Source: Paeniroseomonas aquatica (GTDB lineage Bacteria; Pseudomonadota; Alphaproteobacteria; Acetobacterales; Acetobacteraceae). From it: DNA of 64,000 nucleotides. A program made the translations under genes and the position numbers. Every line of letters starts with the position of its first letter. Position 1 is the first letter of the stretch. Positions 26,811 to 34,507 of the stretch are shown piece after piece. The notes beneath the pieces were generated by a model. The model was not told where the DNA came from, searched no databases, and saw only the letters and a list, made by a program, of their open reading frames with translations. The DNA lies in assembly GCF_030409335.1 (NCBI RefSeq), contig NZ_JAUFPN010000204.1, positions 36,810 to 100,809 on the forward strand. Reading direction: 5' to 3'.

Positions 26811-26870
26811 GGGGCGGGTCCTCGAAGGTTCCCGCTCAGTGTCGCTGGTCGCTGGGGGGAAGGCTAGGTT

Positions 26871-27003
26871 GAGGAGGCGTTGCCTCCTCAAACTCCACCA
26901 CCAAGGGCCGAAGAGCCCTTGGAACCCTTGAGTCTAGACTTCTGGTGTCCAGAGGCCCTTCGGCCTTTGGTGGGGGGAGTTTGAGGGGGGCGACGCCCCT
27001 CTC
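26871..27003. repeat. 133-bp palindromic (REP/MITE-like) element
   Basis: The element is a near-complete inverted repeat centred on AGTCTAGACT (26931-26940). CTCAAACTCC (26887-26896) pairs with GGAGTTTGAG (26976-26985), and the CCACCAAGGGCCGAAG and CTTCGGCCTTTGGTGG arms pair inside. Each end carries its own hairpin: GAGGAGGC-GTT-GCCTCCTC on the left, and GAGGGG...CCCCTC on the right running to the stop codon of the isomerase gene. It lies between the 3' end of that gene and the 5' end of the CoxL gene and may also terminate transcription. No other copy was seen in the window. Confidence 0.75.
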
Positions 27004-27601
27004 ATCCTTTGGCCAGCCGCTTCGCCACGAATTCCAGGCGATCCTGCCCCCAGAAGATATCATCCCCGATGACATAGCTCGGCGCCCCGAAGACGCCGCG
27101 GCCGAGCGCCGCCGCGGTATCGGCCTCCCGCATCGCCGCCCAGCGCGGGTCGTCGGCCAGCGCCAGCACGGCGGCAGGATCGAGGCCGCATTCGGCGATG
27201 ATGGCGGAGAGGGTCGCGCGCTCGCCGGGGTTGCGCTCCTGCTCCCACAGCGCGCGCAGCACAGCATGCGCCAGCGTGACGGCGGGGGCATCGCCCATCG
27301 TCTCCCGCACGCCGATGACGGCGCTGGCACTCAGCGCCTCGCTGGTCGGGAAATGCGCGGGGTGGATGTGGATCGGGATGCCCGTCGCCTCGCGCCAGCG
27401 GGCCAGTTCCTGCAACCGGTAGGCCTGGCGCTGCGGGCTGCGCTTGGGCAGCGGCAGGCCGCCGGAGCCGGCGAAGATGGTGCCGAAATCGACCGGCCAG
27501 ATGCGCAGGGTGGCCTGGTGCTTGGCCGCCAGCGCCTCGATCCGGGCGGCACCGAGATGGGTCCAGGGGGAATTGAGCGAGGCGTAGTAGTCGATATGCA
27601 T
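27002..27601 (-). CDS. 2-hydroxychromene-2-carboxylate isomerase-like (DsbA-family) protein
   Basis: A 199-residue thioredoxin-fold protein. The start MHIDYYASLNSPWTHLGAAR has SPW in place of the redox CxxC, as in glutathione-dependent 2-hydroxychromene-2-carboxylate isomerases, and later GVFGAPSYVIGDDIFWGQDRL is the family's glutathione-side motif. Relatives isomerise naphthalene-pathway intermediates, but many act on unknown substrates. Its ATG overlaps the stop of the CoA-transferase beta gene by one base, implying a shared pathway. The stop codon abuts the palindromic element. Confidence 0.9.
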   Translation of the reverse strand: MHIDYYASLNSPWTHLGAARIEALAAKHQATLRIWPVDFGTIFAGSGGLPLPKRSPQRQAYRLQELARWREATGIPIHIHPAHFPTSEALSASAVIGVRETMGDAPAVTLAHAVLRALWEQERNPGERATLSAIIAECGLDPAAVLALADDPRWAAMREADTAAALGRGVFGAPSYVIGDDIFWGQDRLEFVAKRLAKG

Positions 27602-28254
27602 CAGGGGTGCTCCGTGAGGGGGGCGCCGGTCGCGGCCTGGGCGGCCGCGAAGGTGACGCCGGGGGCAAGTTCGCGGACGGCGAAGCCATCGCCGGTGGGC
27701 GCGAACAGGCCGAGGTTGGTGGCGACCAGCGTCACCACGCCACGGGCGGTGACGGGCAGGGCGCAGTCGCGCAGCAGCCGCGGCTCGCCCTTGCGGGTGT
27801 TGTGCTCGAGGATGATGAAGACCCGCTTGGCGCAGGCGGCGAGGTCCATGGCGCCGCCGATGCCGCCGCCCCTGGCGCCGCCGATCTTCCAGTTGGCGAA
27901 GTCGCCATTGGCCGCGACCTCGTAGGCGCCCATCACCGTGACGTCGATGCGGCCGGAGCGGATGATGGCGAAGCTGTCGGCGTGATGGATGATGGCCGCA
28001 CCCGGGTTCAGCGAGACGTTCTGCCCGCCGGCATTCACCAGGTGCAGATCCTCCTGCCCCGCGGGCAGTACCGGGCCGTAGCCGATGACGCCGTTCTCCG
28101 CGTGGTAGATGATGTCGCGGTCGCCGATGTCGGTGTTGCTGCACAGGGTCGGGATGCCGACGCCGAGGTTGACGATCCAGCCATCCTGGAATTCCTGGGC
28201 GAGGCGGTCGGCCATCTGCTGGCGGTCCCAGCCCTTGGCGGTCGTGGCACTCAT
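27601..28254 (-). CDS. CoA transferase subunit B (3-oxoacid CoA-transferase type)
   Basis: A 217-residue family I CoA-transferase beta subunit. The catalytic glutamate lies in HAENGVIGYGP, after NLGVGIPTLCSN. It moves CoA from a donor such as succinyl-CoA to a carboxylic acid through a glutamyl-CoA thioester. It overlaps the alpha-subunit gene by 4 bases (ATGA) and the isomerase gene by 1 base. The acid could be acetoacetate, 3-oxoadipate or an aromatic-pathway product; the isomerase next door favours the last, by inference. Confidence 0.94.
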   Translation of the reverse strand: MSATTAKGWDRQQMADRLAQEFQDGWIVNLGVGIPTLCSNTDIGDRDIIYHAENGVIGYGPVLPAGQEDLHLVNAGGQNVSLNPGAAIIHHADSFAIIRSGRIDVTVMGAYEVAANGDFANWKIGGARGGGIGGAMDLAACAKRVFIILEHNTRKGEPRLLRDCALPVTARGVVTLVATNLGLFAPTGDGFAVRELAPGVTFAAAQAATGAPLTEHP

Positions 28255-28991
28255 TTGGCGCGCTCCTGGCGGCGGATGGTCCAGAGGCCTTCCGGGGCGG
28301 GGGGGATCTTCACCAGGCGCTGGACGAAGATGCCGGAGGTATGGATCTGGTCGGGGTCGAGGGCGCCGGCGGGGAGGATATCCTCCTCCACCTCGACCAC
28401 GACGGTTTTCGCCGCGGTCGCCATCACCGGGCAGAAATTCCGCTGCGCCAGGCGGAATTGCAGGTTGCCGGCCTCATCGGCACGCCAGGCCCGGATGAAG
28501 GCGTAGTCGCAGGGCAGGGCGTATTCGAGCAGGTACTCGCGGCCGTCGATGACGCGGGTCTCGCGGCCCTCCGCCAGCTCGGTGCCGACGGCCGTCGGGG
28601 TGTAGAAGGCGGGGATGCCGGCGCCGGCGGCGCGCAGGCGTTCAGCCAGCGTCCCCTGCGGGACCAGCTCGGCCGCGACCTCGCCGCTGTCGTAGTATTT
28701 GGTGAAGGGCAGCACGTCGGTCGGCCGCGTCGCCGCGGTGAAGGCGCAGATGACCTTCGCCACCTGGCCGTTCTCGACCAGCATGCCGAGGTCGGGCATG
28801 CGCGGGACATGCGCGCCGCCGGTGGTATTGGCGATGCAGGTGAGGCGCTTGGCGCCCTGGGCCAGCAGCGCGCGGGTCAGGTTGTAGGGCGTGCCGGGGC
28901 CGGCGAAGCCGCCGAAGGCGATGGTCGCGCCATCCGGGATGTCGGCGATGGCTTCGGCGAAGCTGCCGATGATCTTGTTCCTGCGGCCCAT
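28251..28991 (-). CDS. CoA transferase subunit A
   Basis: A 246-residue family I CoA-transferase alpha subunit with the CoA-binding signature DGATIAFGGFAGPGTPYNL near the N-terminus and GRRNKIIGSFAEAI at the start. A GGGGAGG ribosome site lies 5 bp before the ATG. A longer open frame upstream overlaps the XRE gene in another frame and was rejected. With the beta subunit it forms the active heteromer. Confidence 0.94.
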   Translation of the reverse strand: MGRRNKIIGSFAEAIADIPDGATIAFGGFAGPGTPYNLTRALLAQGAKRLTCIANTTGGAHVPRMPDLGMLVENGQVAKVICAFTAATRPTDVLPFTKYYDSGEVAAELVPQGTLAERLRAAGAGIPAFYTPTAVGTELAEGRETRVIDGREYLLEYALPCDYAFIRAWRADEAGNLQFRLAQRNFCPVMATAAKTVVVEVEEDILPAGALDPDQIHTSGIFVQRLVKIPPAPEGLWTIRRQERAK

Positions 28992-29152
28992 GGAGCCTCC
29001 CCCTCGTGCTTTGGCCGCAGGGTGGCGCGATGCGGGGGCGGCGTCCAGTTGCGGCGGCGTTGGGGCCATGGCCGGTGGGCGTGGCGGTAGGCTGCCGGGC
29101 GGCGCCGCGTCAGGGCAGGCAGCGGGGCCTGACGCGGTGCGCCCGTCGCGGT

Positions 29153-29524
29153 CTAGCTCTGCTCCGCCATCGAGCGGGCCAGGTGGCTGATGGCCCGCTG
29201 CTGCGCCTCGTCCTGGATCAGGATGAAGTTGCGGATCAGCTCGAGGCACATGCGCTGGCGCGGCGAGGCGGCGGCGGCCGGGTCGCTCTCGCCGAGGCCC
29301 TCGAAGAACCAGGCGGGGGAGATCTTCAGGGTGCGGGCGACCTCGAAGAGGCGGCCGGCGGAGATCCGGTTCAGGCCGCGCTCGTATTTCTGCGCCTGCT
29401 GATAGGTCACGCCGATCATCTGCGCGATCTCGTAGAGGGTCATGCCCATCATGATGCGCCGCTCGCGGATGCGGGCCCCGACGTGGCGGTCGGTATCGGT
29501 GGAGCGGGGGCCGGTCTTGGTCAT
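29153..29524 (-). CDS. XRE-family helix-turn-helix regulator
   Basis: A 123-residue protein with a Cro/C1-type helix-turn-helix at about residues 14-70: GARIRERRIMMGMTLYEIAQMIGVTYQQAQKYERGLNRIS, followed by SAGRLFEVARTLKISPAWFFEG. The C-terminal 45 residues form a helical tail with no sensor domain. It overlaps the unknown gene upstream by 4 bases (ATGA). The 161-bp gap to the CoA-transferase genes shows no other feature, so it may control those genes or its own operon. Confidence 0.88.
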   Translation of the reverse strand: MTKTGPRSTDTDRHVGARIRERRIMMGMTLYEIAQMIGVTYQQAQKYERGLNRISAGRLFEVARTLKISPAWFFEGLGESDPAAAASPRQRMCLELIRNFILIQDEAQQRAISHLARSMAEQS

Positions 29525-29802
29525 GAATGCTGCTCGTTCTGGGCGCCGGGGCGCGTGGGGTCGAAGCCGAAGCCGGTCGGCTCCAGCGGCTGGACGTGCA
29601 CCAGGCGGCGGTCGAGCCAGGGCGAACCCAGGCTGGCCAGGGGCTTGCCGGGGTGAACCGCGACGGTGAAGCGGCCGGCGGCGAGGCGGCGCGCGAGCTC
29701 GGGGGTCTCGGCCACGATCTCGCAGGGTTCGGCATGCCAGCTCAGGCTCCAGGCCGGATCTGGCATGCCATCCGCAATGGGGATCAGCAAGAATTTCGAC
29801 AT
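29521..29802 (-). CDS. Small protein of unknown function preceding an XRE regulator
   Basis: A 93-residue protein starting MSKFLLIPIADGMPDPAW (ATG at 29802); a TTG nine codons earlier is less likely. It is acidic with a conserved-looking LSWHAEPCEIVAETPELARRLAAGRF core and ends AQNEQHS. No signal peptide, membrane segment or known domain is seen. The 4-base overlap with the XRE gene suggests a regulatory pair, such as a sensor, antitoxin-like partner or modulator, but no toxin signature supports a toxin-antitoxin call. Confidence 0.65.
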   Translation of the reverse strand: MSKFLLIPIADGMPDPAWSLSWHAEPCEIVAETPELARRLAAGRFTVAVHPGKPLASLGSPWLDRRLVHVQPLEPTGFGFDPTRPGAQNEQHS

Positions 29803-29871
29803 TGTCTCGATTTTTAGGTTGCCTGCCAAGGCACCCTACACGCCCGCCGCGGGATCGCCGCACCACGGTTG

Positions 29872-29910
29872 CGTTATATTTGAGACTTTCTTCTAAAAAA
29901 TAGCAAATGT
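29872..29910 (-). promoter_or_regulatory. AT-rich candidate promoter for the unknown-XRE pair
   Basis: A local AT-rich stretch in otherwise GC-rich DNA. On the minus strand it reads TATTTTTTAGAAGAAAG, then TATAAC (29872-29877), about 70 bp before the ATG at 29802. TATAAC is a good -10 candidate; no matching -35 at 17 bp is clear. Confidence 0.35.
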
Positions 29911-29963
29911 CTGAATGGCGGAGAAGTCTGGTCCGCCGGGGCCGCGCCGGCCGTCGCCGGCGA

Positions 29964-30656
29964 TCAGTCCTCGAGCCAAGCGACGGCGCGGATCGGGCTG
30001 CCGGTGCCGCCCTTGATCTTCAGCGGGAAGCCGATGAAGCGGAAGCGGCCCTTGCCCACCAGCTTGTCGAGGTTCACGAGCCCCTCCATGTGGGTGAAGC
30101 CGAGGTCGCGGCAGACGTGGTGGACCTCGAAATTGCTCCGCCCCGGCCGGCCGGGGCTGGCCGCCTCGACGCCGAACATGATGATCCCCTTCTCGCCGAG
30201 CCAGGTGGCGCTCGCCTTGGTCAGGCCCGGGAAGTCGGTGATGTAGCCCTCGGTGCCCCAGGTGCGGCGGTAGTGGTCCATGTGGATCAGCACGGTGTCG
30301 CCGCGCCTGATCTCGACGCCGGCGGCCTGCTCGGCGGCCTGGAGGTCCTCGATGCTGATGTCGGATTTCAGCGGCTTGTGCGACAGGTCGAGGCAGACCG
30401 CCTCGGTGAAGAAATTCTCGAGCGGCATCTCGTCGATGCCCGCCGCACCCGGGCGCTCGTCGAAGTGGCGCGGCGCGTCGACATGGGTGCCGGAGTGGTC
30501 GCCCATGTTCAGCGAGGTGACGGCCGAGGAGAACACGTAGCCGTCCACCTCGCGCTTCTCCGCATGCGTGGTGAAGTCCGAGATGATGACCATCGGGTGG
30601 TTCGGCAGCCGCGGCATCTTGTGGGTGATGTCGCGCGAGAGGTCGATCAGCGGCAT
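29964..30656 (-). CDS. Cyclase-family metal-dependent hydrolase (kynurenine formamidase-like)
   Basis: A 230-residue protein starting MPLIDLSRDITHKMPRLPNHP. The motif GDHSGTHVDAPRHF is the zinc or manganese site of PF04199 cyclase-family hydrolases, and VLIHMDHYRRTWG and VEAASPG are further family points. Members include kynurenine formamidase KynB and isatin hydrolase, which open amides or lactams. The exact substrate is unknown. The very long antisense-side open frame that extends past this start is an artefact of GC-rich sequence. The gene stands alone. Confidence 0.9.
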   Translation of the reverse strand: MPLIDLSRDITHKMPRLPNHPMVIISDFTTHAEKREVDGYVFSSAVTSLNMGDHSGTHVDAPRHFDERPGAAGIDEMPLENFFTEAVCLDLSHKPLKSDISIEDLQAAEQAAGVEIRRGDTVLIHMDHYRRTWGTEGYITDFPGLTKASATWLGEKGIIMFGVEAASPGRPGRSNFEVHHVCRDLGFTHMEGLVNLDKLVGKGRFRFIGFPLKIKGGTGSPIRAVAWLED

Positions 30657-31100
30657 GGCGGGGCCCTTCGGCGGAGGAGGCGGGAGTATGGTCGCCGGGG
30701 GGCGGGTGGCAAGGCGGCGCGGTGGCACCGGCATTGCAAGGCCGCCACGCCCGCCGGGAGGGGCCGATAGCCATGATGCCATGTCCAGCGCCGCCCGCCC
30801 CCTTGCTGCCTGCCCCTCCGCGGCCCAACCCATCGATGCATGCCTCCCCCCGGCCCGCCCGCCGCATCGGCCCGGTTGGCACCGCGGTCGCCGGCGCCGT
30901 GACGTCCGGCTGCGCCGGCAGCCGCCCGGCTGCCTCCGGCCTGGGCAGCCCCGGTCTGGGCAACCCTGACCTGGGCAGCCCGCACTGAGCCCGGCCCGGG
31001 GCCCGCACCGGCTCCGCCGGGGCGACGGCGGGCCTGTATTCCCGCCGGTCTTGCTGTAAGCGATGCCCGACCGTCCCACCCAGGACCTGGATCTTCCTTC
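30657..31100. other. 444-bp divergent intergenic region
   Basis: No gene is supported here. Short open frames on both strands have proline/arginine-rich shadow composition. A 15-bp unit occurs three times in tandem at 30941-30985 (CTGGGCAGCCCCGGT, CTGGGCAACCCTGAC, CTGGGCAGCCCGCAC). The right end must hold the promoter of the transglutaminase operon. The ribosome site before 31101 is weak. Confidence 0.5.
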
Positions 31101-34100
31101 ATGCCGCTGCACGTCGCCCTCAACCACCGGACCAGCTACCGCTACGACCGGGCCATCGCGCTCGGGCCGCAGACCATCCGGCTGCGGCCGGCGCCGCATG
31201 CGCGGACGCCGATCGTCAGCTACGCCCTGACGATCGAGCCGCAGCCGCATTTCCTGAACTGGCAGCAGGACCCGCAGGGCAACCACCTGGCACGGGTGGT
31301 CTTTCCGGAACGGGTGACGCATTTCGAGGTGACGGTCGACCTCGTCGCCGACATGGCGACGATCAACCCCTTCGACTTCTTCCTCGAGCCCGAGGCCGAG
31401 ACCTGGCCCTTCAGCTACGACCCGGTGCTGGAGCAGGAACTCGCCCCCTTCCGCCGGCGGGAGCCGGCCGGGCCGCTGCTGAGCGCCTTCCTCGCCGCGA
31501 TCCCGCGCGGCGAGCAGCGCACCATCGACATGCTGGTCGGGATGAACCGCATGGTGCAGGAGCGCACCGCCTATGTGGTGCGGCTGGAGCCGGGGGTCTG
31601 GACGCCCGAGGAGACGCTGGGCAACCGCGAGGGCTCCTGCCGCGACAGCGCCTGGCTGCTGGTGCAGGCGCTGCGGCACCTCGGCTATGCCGCGCGCTTC
31701 GTCTCCGGCTACCTGATCCAGCTCGTCGCCGACCAGAAGCCGGTGACCGGCGCGGCCGGCCCGACCTCCGACTTCACCGACCTGCACGCCTGGGCCGAGG
31801 TCTATTTGCCCGGCGCCGGCTGGGTGGGGTTCGACGCCACCTCCGGGCTGATGGCAGGCGAAGGCCATATCCCGCTCGCCGCCAGCCCGGAGCCGGCCTC
31901 GGCGGCGGCGATCAGCGGCCTGGTCGAGCCGGCCGAGACCGAGTTCGACTTCGCCATGTCGGTCACCCGGGTGCGCGAGACGCCGCGGGTGACGAAGCCC
32001 TATGCCGAGGACCAGTGGCAGGCGATCCTGGCCCAGGGCCACCGGGTGGATGCGGCACTCACCGCGGGCGACGTCCGGCTGACCATGGGCGGCGAGCCGA
32101 CCTTCATCGCCGCCGACGACATGGATGCGGCGGAGTGGAACACCGACGCCATGGGCCCGACCAAGCGCATCTATGCCGGGCGGCTGCTGCGCCGGCTGGC
32201 GGAGCTCTGGTCGCCGGGCGCGGCGCTGCAATACGGCATGGGCAAGCAGTACCCCGGCGAGCAGCTGCCGCGCTGGGCGCTGCATTGCCACTGGCGCCGC
32301 GACGGCGAGCCGGTCTGGCGCGACGCGGCGCTGCTGGCCTCGGACGACGACGCCGATACCGCGACGGCCGCGGATGCCGCGCGCTTCGCGGCGCTGCTGG
32401 CCGGGCGGCTGGGGCTCGACCCGGCGCTGGTGCTGCCGGCGCATGAGGACATCCACTACTACCTCTGGAAGGAGAAACGCCTTCCGGCGAATGTCCTCGC
32501 CGAGGATGCCAAGCTGCGCGACCCGCTCGAGCGGGCGCGGCTGGCCAAGGTCTATGGCCAGGGGCTGGCGGCCGCGGTCGGCAGCGTGCTGCCGCTGCGG
32601 CGGGTGCTGGAGGGCGGCGTCCGGCGCTGGCAGTCCGGCCGCTGGTTCTTCCGCGACGGGGTGATGTTCCTGGTCCCCGGCGACAGCCCGGTCGGGCTGC
32701 GGCTGCCGCTCGAGAGCCTGCTCTGGGCCGACCCGGCCAGCATCGAGCCGGACTTCGAGGCGGATCCCTTCGCACCGAAGGAGCCGTTGCCGCCGCATGC
32801 TTCCTTCGCAAGGCTGTCGCCGCAGGACCCGCGGGCCAACCGCCCGGCGCCGGAGGCCGCCACGCGCCTGCTGGGGCAGCGGCCGGGCGAGGGGGCCCGG
32901 GTCCCTGGGGTGCCGGGGAACGGCGCCTTCGGCGGCGGCACCGAGGCCTTCCGCCCGGCGGCCGGGGACCTGCCGGTGGTCGGCCGCGGCGAGCCGGGGC
33001 TGGTCCGCACCGCCCTCGCGGTCGAGGCCCGTGGCGGCAAGATCCATGTCTTCTACCCGCCGCTGACCGCGGCCGAGGACTGGCTCGACCTCACCGCCGC
33101 GATCGAGGCGACCGCCGCCGAGGCGGGCCGCAAGGTGGTGCTGGAAGGCTACCTGCCGCCGCGCGACGAGCGGCTGCAGAGCTTCTCCGTCACCCCCGAC
33201 CCCGGCGTGATCGAGGTCAACATCCACCCCAGCACCGGCTGGTCCGAGCATGTCGGGCGGACCGAGGCGCTCTACGAGGAGGCCCGCCAGCTCGGGCTGG
33301 CGGCCGAGAAATTTATGCTCGACGGCCGCCATGTCGGCACGGGGGGCGGCAACCACGTGGTGATGGGCGCCGCCTCGCCGAAGGACAGCCCCTTCCTCCG
33401 CCGGCCGGACCTGCTGAAGTCCATGCTCGGCTTCTGGCACAACCACCCGAGCCTCTCCTACCTGTTCAGCGGCATGTTCATCGGCCCGACCAGCCAGCAC
33501 CCGCGGGTCGACGAGGCGCGGCAGGACAGCATCGCCGAGCTGGAGGTCGCCTTCTCCCAGGTCGGCCGGCAGCGGGAGACGCCGCCCTGGCTGGTCGACC
33601 GGCTGTTCCGCAACATCCTGGCCGACATGACCGGCAATACCCACCGCACCGAGTTCTGCATCGACAAGATGTACGCCCCCGAGAGCAGCTCCGGCCGGCT
33701 CGGCCTGGTCGAGTACCGGGCGCTGGAGATGCCGCCCCATGCGCGGATGTCGGCGGCGCAGACGCTGCTGATGCGGAGCGCGGTCGCCGCCTTCTGGCAG
33801 CACCCCTATGAGCGCAGGCTGGTCCGCTGGGGCACAAGGCTGCACGACCAGTTCATGCTGCCGCACTACGTCGAGCAGGATTTCGCGGAGGCGCTGGACG
33901 AGCTCGGCGGGCTCGGCTTCCCGCTCGACGCCGCCTGGTTCGCGCCGCACCTCGACTTCCGCTTCCCCCGCATCGGCGAGGTGACGCTGCGCGGGATGCA
34001 GGTGGAGCTGCGCCACGCACTCGAGCCCTGGCACGTGCTGGGCGAGGAGCCGGCGGCCGGCGGCACCGCGCGCTACGTCGACAGCAGCACCGAGCGGCTG

Positions 34101-34505
34101 CAGGCCCGCGTCGCCGGCTGGGTGGAGGAGCGCTTCGTCCTCGCCTGCAACGGCCACGCGGTGCCGCTCGTCAGCACCGGGACCCAGGGCGAGTACGTCG
34201 GCGGCATCCGCTTCAAGGCCTGGGACCCGCCGAGCGCGCTGCACCCGACCATCCGCGCCCAGGGGCCGCTGGTCTTCGACGTCTACGACCGCTGGAACGG
34301 CCGCAGCCTCGGCGGCTTCACCCACCATGTCTCGCATCCCGGCGGCCGCAGCTACGAGACCCTGCCGGTGAACGCGAACGAGGCCGAGGCGCGGCGGCGC
34401 ACCCGCTTCCAGCCCTTCGGCCATACCCCGGGCGCCATGGCGCCGCCGGCCGCGGTGCCGAGCCCGGAGGCGCCGCGCACCCTCGACCTGCGGCGGGTCG
34501 GGTAG
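31101..34505 (+). CDS. Transglutaminase-like / DUF2126 protein
   Basis: A 1134-residue protein. Residues 1-110 are the bacterial transglutaminase N-terminal beta domain; 140-290 form the papain-like core with the triad C180 (REGSCRDSAW), H229 (DLHAWAEVYLPG) and D245 (GFDATSG). From about residue 320 to the end is DUF2126, seen by TMGGEPTFIAADDMD, HIHP-like EVNIHPSTGWSEH and MDGRHVGTGGGNHVVMG-like stretches that resemble glutamine-synthetase-type or amidoligase folds. It starts an operon with permuted ATP-grasp/alpha-E and a second transglutaminase. A role in making or cutting peptide or isopeptide bonds is predicted for such sets. Confidence 0.93.
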   Translation: MPLHVALNHRTSYRYDRAIALGPQTIRLRPAPHARTPIVSYALTIEPQPHFLNWQQDPQGNHLARVVFPERVTHFEVTVDLVADMATINPFDFFLEPEAETWPFSYDPVLEQELAPFRRREPAGPLLSAFLAAIPRGEQRTIDMLVGMNRMVQERTAYVVRLEPGVWTPEETLGNREGSCRDSAWLLVQALRHLGYAARFVSGYLIQLVADQKPVTGAAGPTSDFTDLHAWAEVYLPGAGWVGFDATSGLMAGEGHIPLAASPEPASAAAISGLVEPAETEFDFAMSVTRVRETPRVTKPYAEDQWQAILAQGHRVDAALTAGDVRLTMGGEPTFIAADDMDAAEWNTDAMGPTKRIYAGRLLRRLAELWSPGAALQYGMGKQYPGEQLPRWALHCHWRRDGEPVWRDAALLASDDDADTATAADAARFAALLAGRLGLDPALVLPAHEDIHYYLWKEKRLPANVLAEDAKLRDPLERARLAKVYGQGLAAAVGSVLPLRRVLEGGVRRWQSGRWFFRDGVMFLVPGDSPVGLRLPLESLLWADPASIEPDFEADPFAPKEPLPPHASFARLSPQDPRANRPAPEAATRLLGQRPGEGARVPGVPGNGAFGGGTEAFRPAAGDLPVVGRGEPGLVRTALAVEARGGKIHVFYPPLTAAEDWLDLTAAIEATAAEAGRKVVLEGYLPPRDERLQSFSVTPDPGVIEVNIHPSTGWSEHVGRTEALYEEARQLGLAAEKFMLDGRHVGTGGGNHVVMGAASPKDSPFLRRPDLLKSMLGFWHNHPSLSYLFSGMFIGPTSQHPRVDEARQDSIAELEVAFSQVGRQRETPPWLVDRLFRNILADMTGNTHRTEFCIDKMYAPESSSGRLGLVEYRALEMPPHARMSAAQTLLMRSAVAAFWQHPYERRLVRWGTRLHDQFMLPHYVEQDFAEALDELGGLGFPLDAAWFAPHLDFRFPRIGEVTLRGMQVELRHALEPWHVLGEEPAAGGTARYVDSSTERLQARVAGWVEERFVLACNGHAVPLVSTGTQGEYVGGIRFKAWDPPSALHPTIRAQGPLVFDVYDRWNGRSLGGFTHHVSHPGGRSYETLPVNANEAEARRRTRFQPFGHTPGAMAPPAAVPSPEAPRTLDLRRVG

Positions 34506-34507
34506 CC

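Noticed and set aside
29153..29802. A toxin-antitoxin pair
   Set aside because: The order and overlap fit, but the first product has no toxin-like motif and the XRE protein has no antitoxin tail; evidence is too weak for that label.
30722..30988. An 88-codon plus-strand frame with LGSPG-like repeats before the transglutaminase operon
   Set aside because: There is no ribosome site, the composition is Pro/Ala/Arg-rich, and the repeats are explained by the 15-bp tandem DNA repeat.
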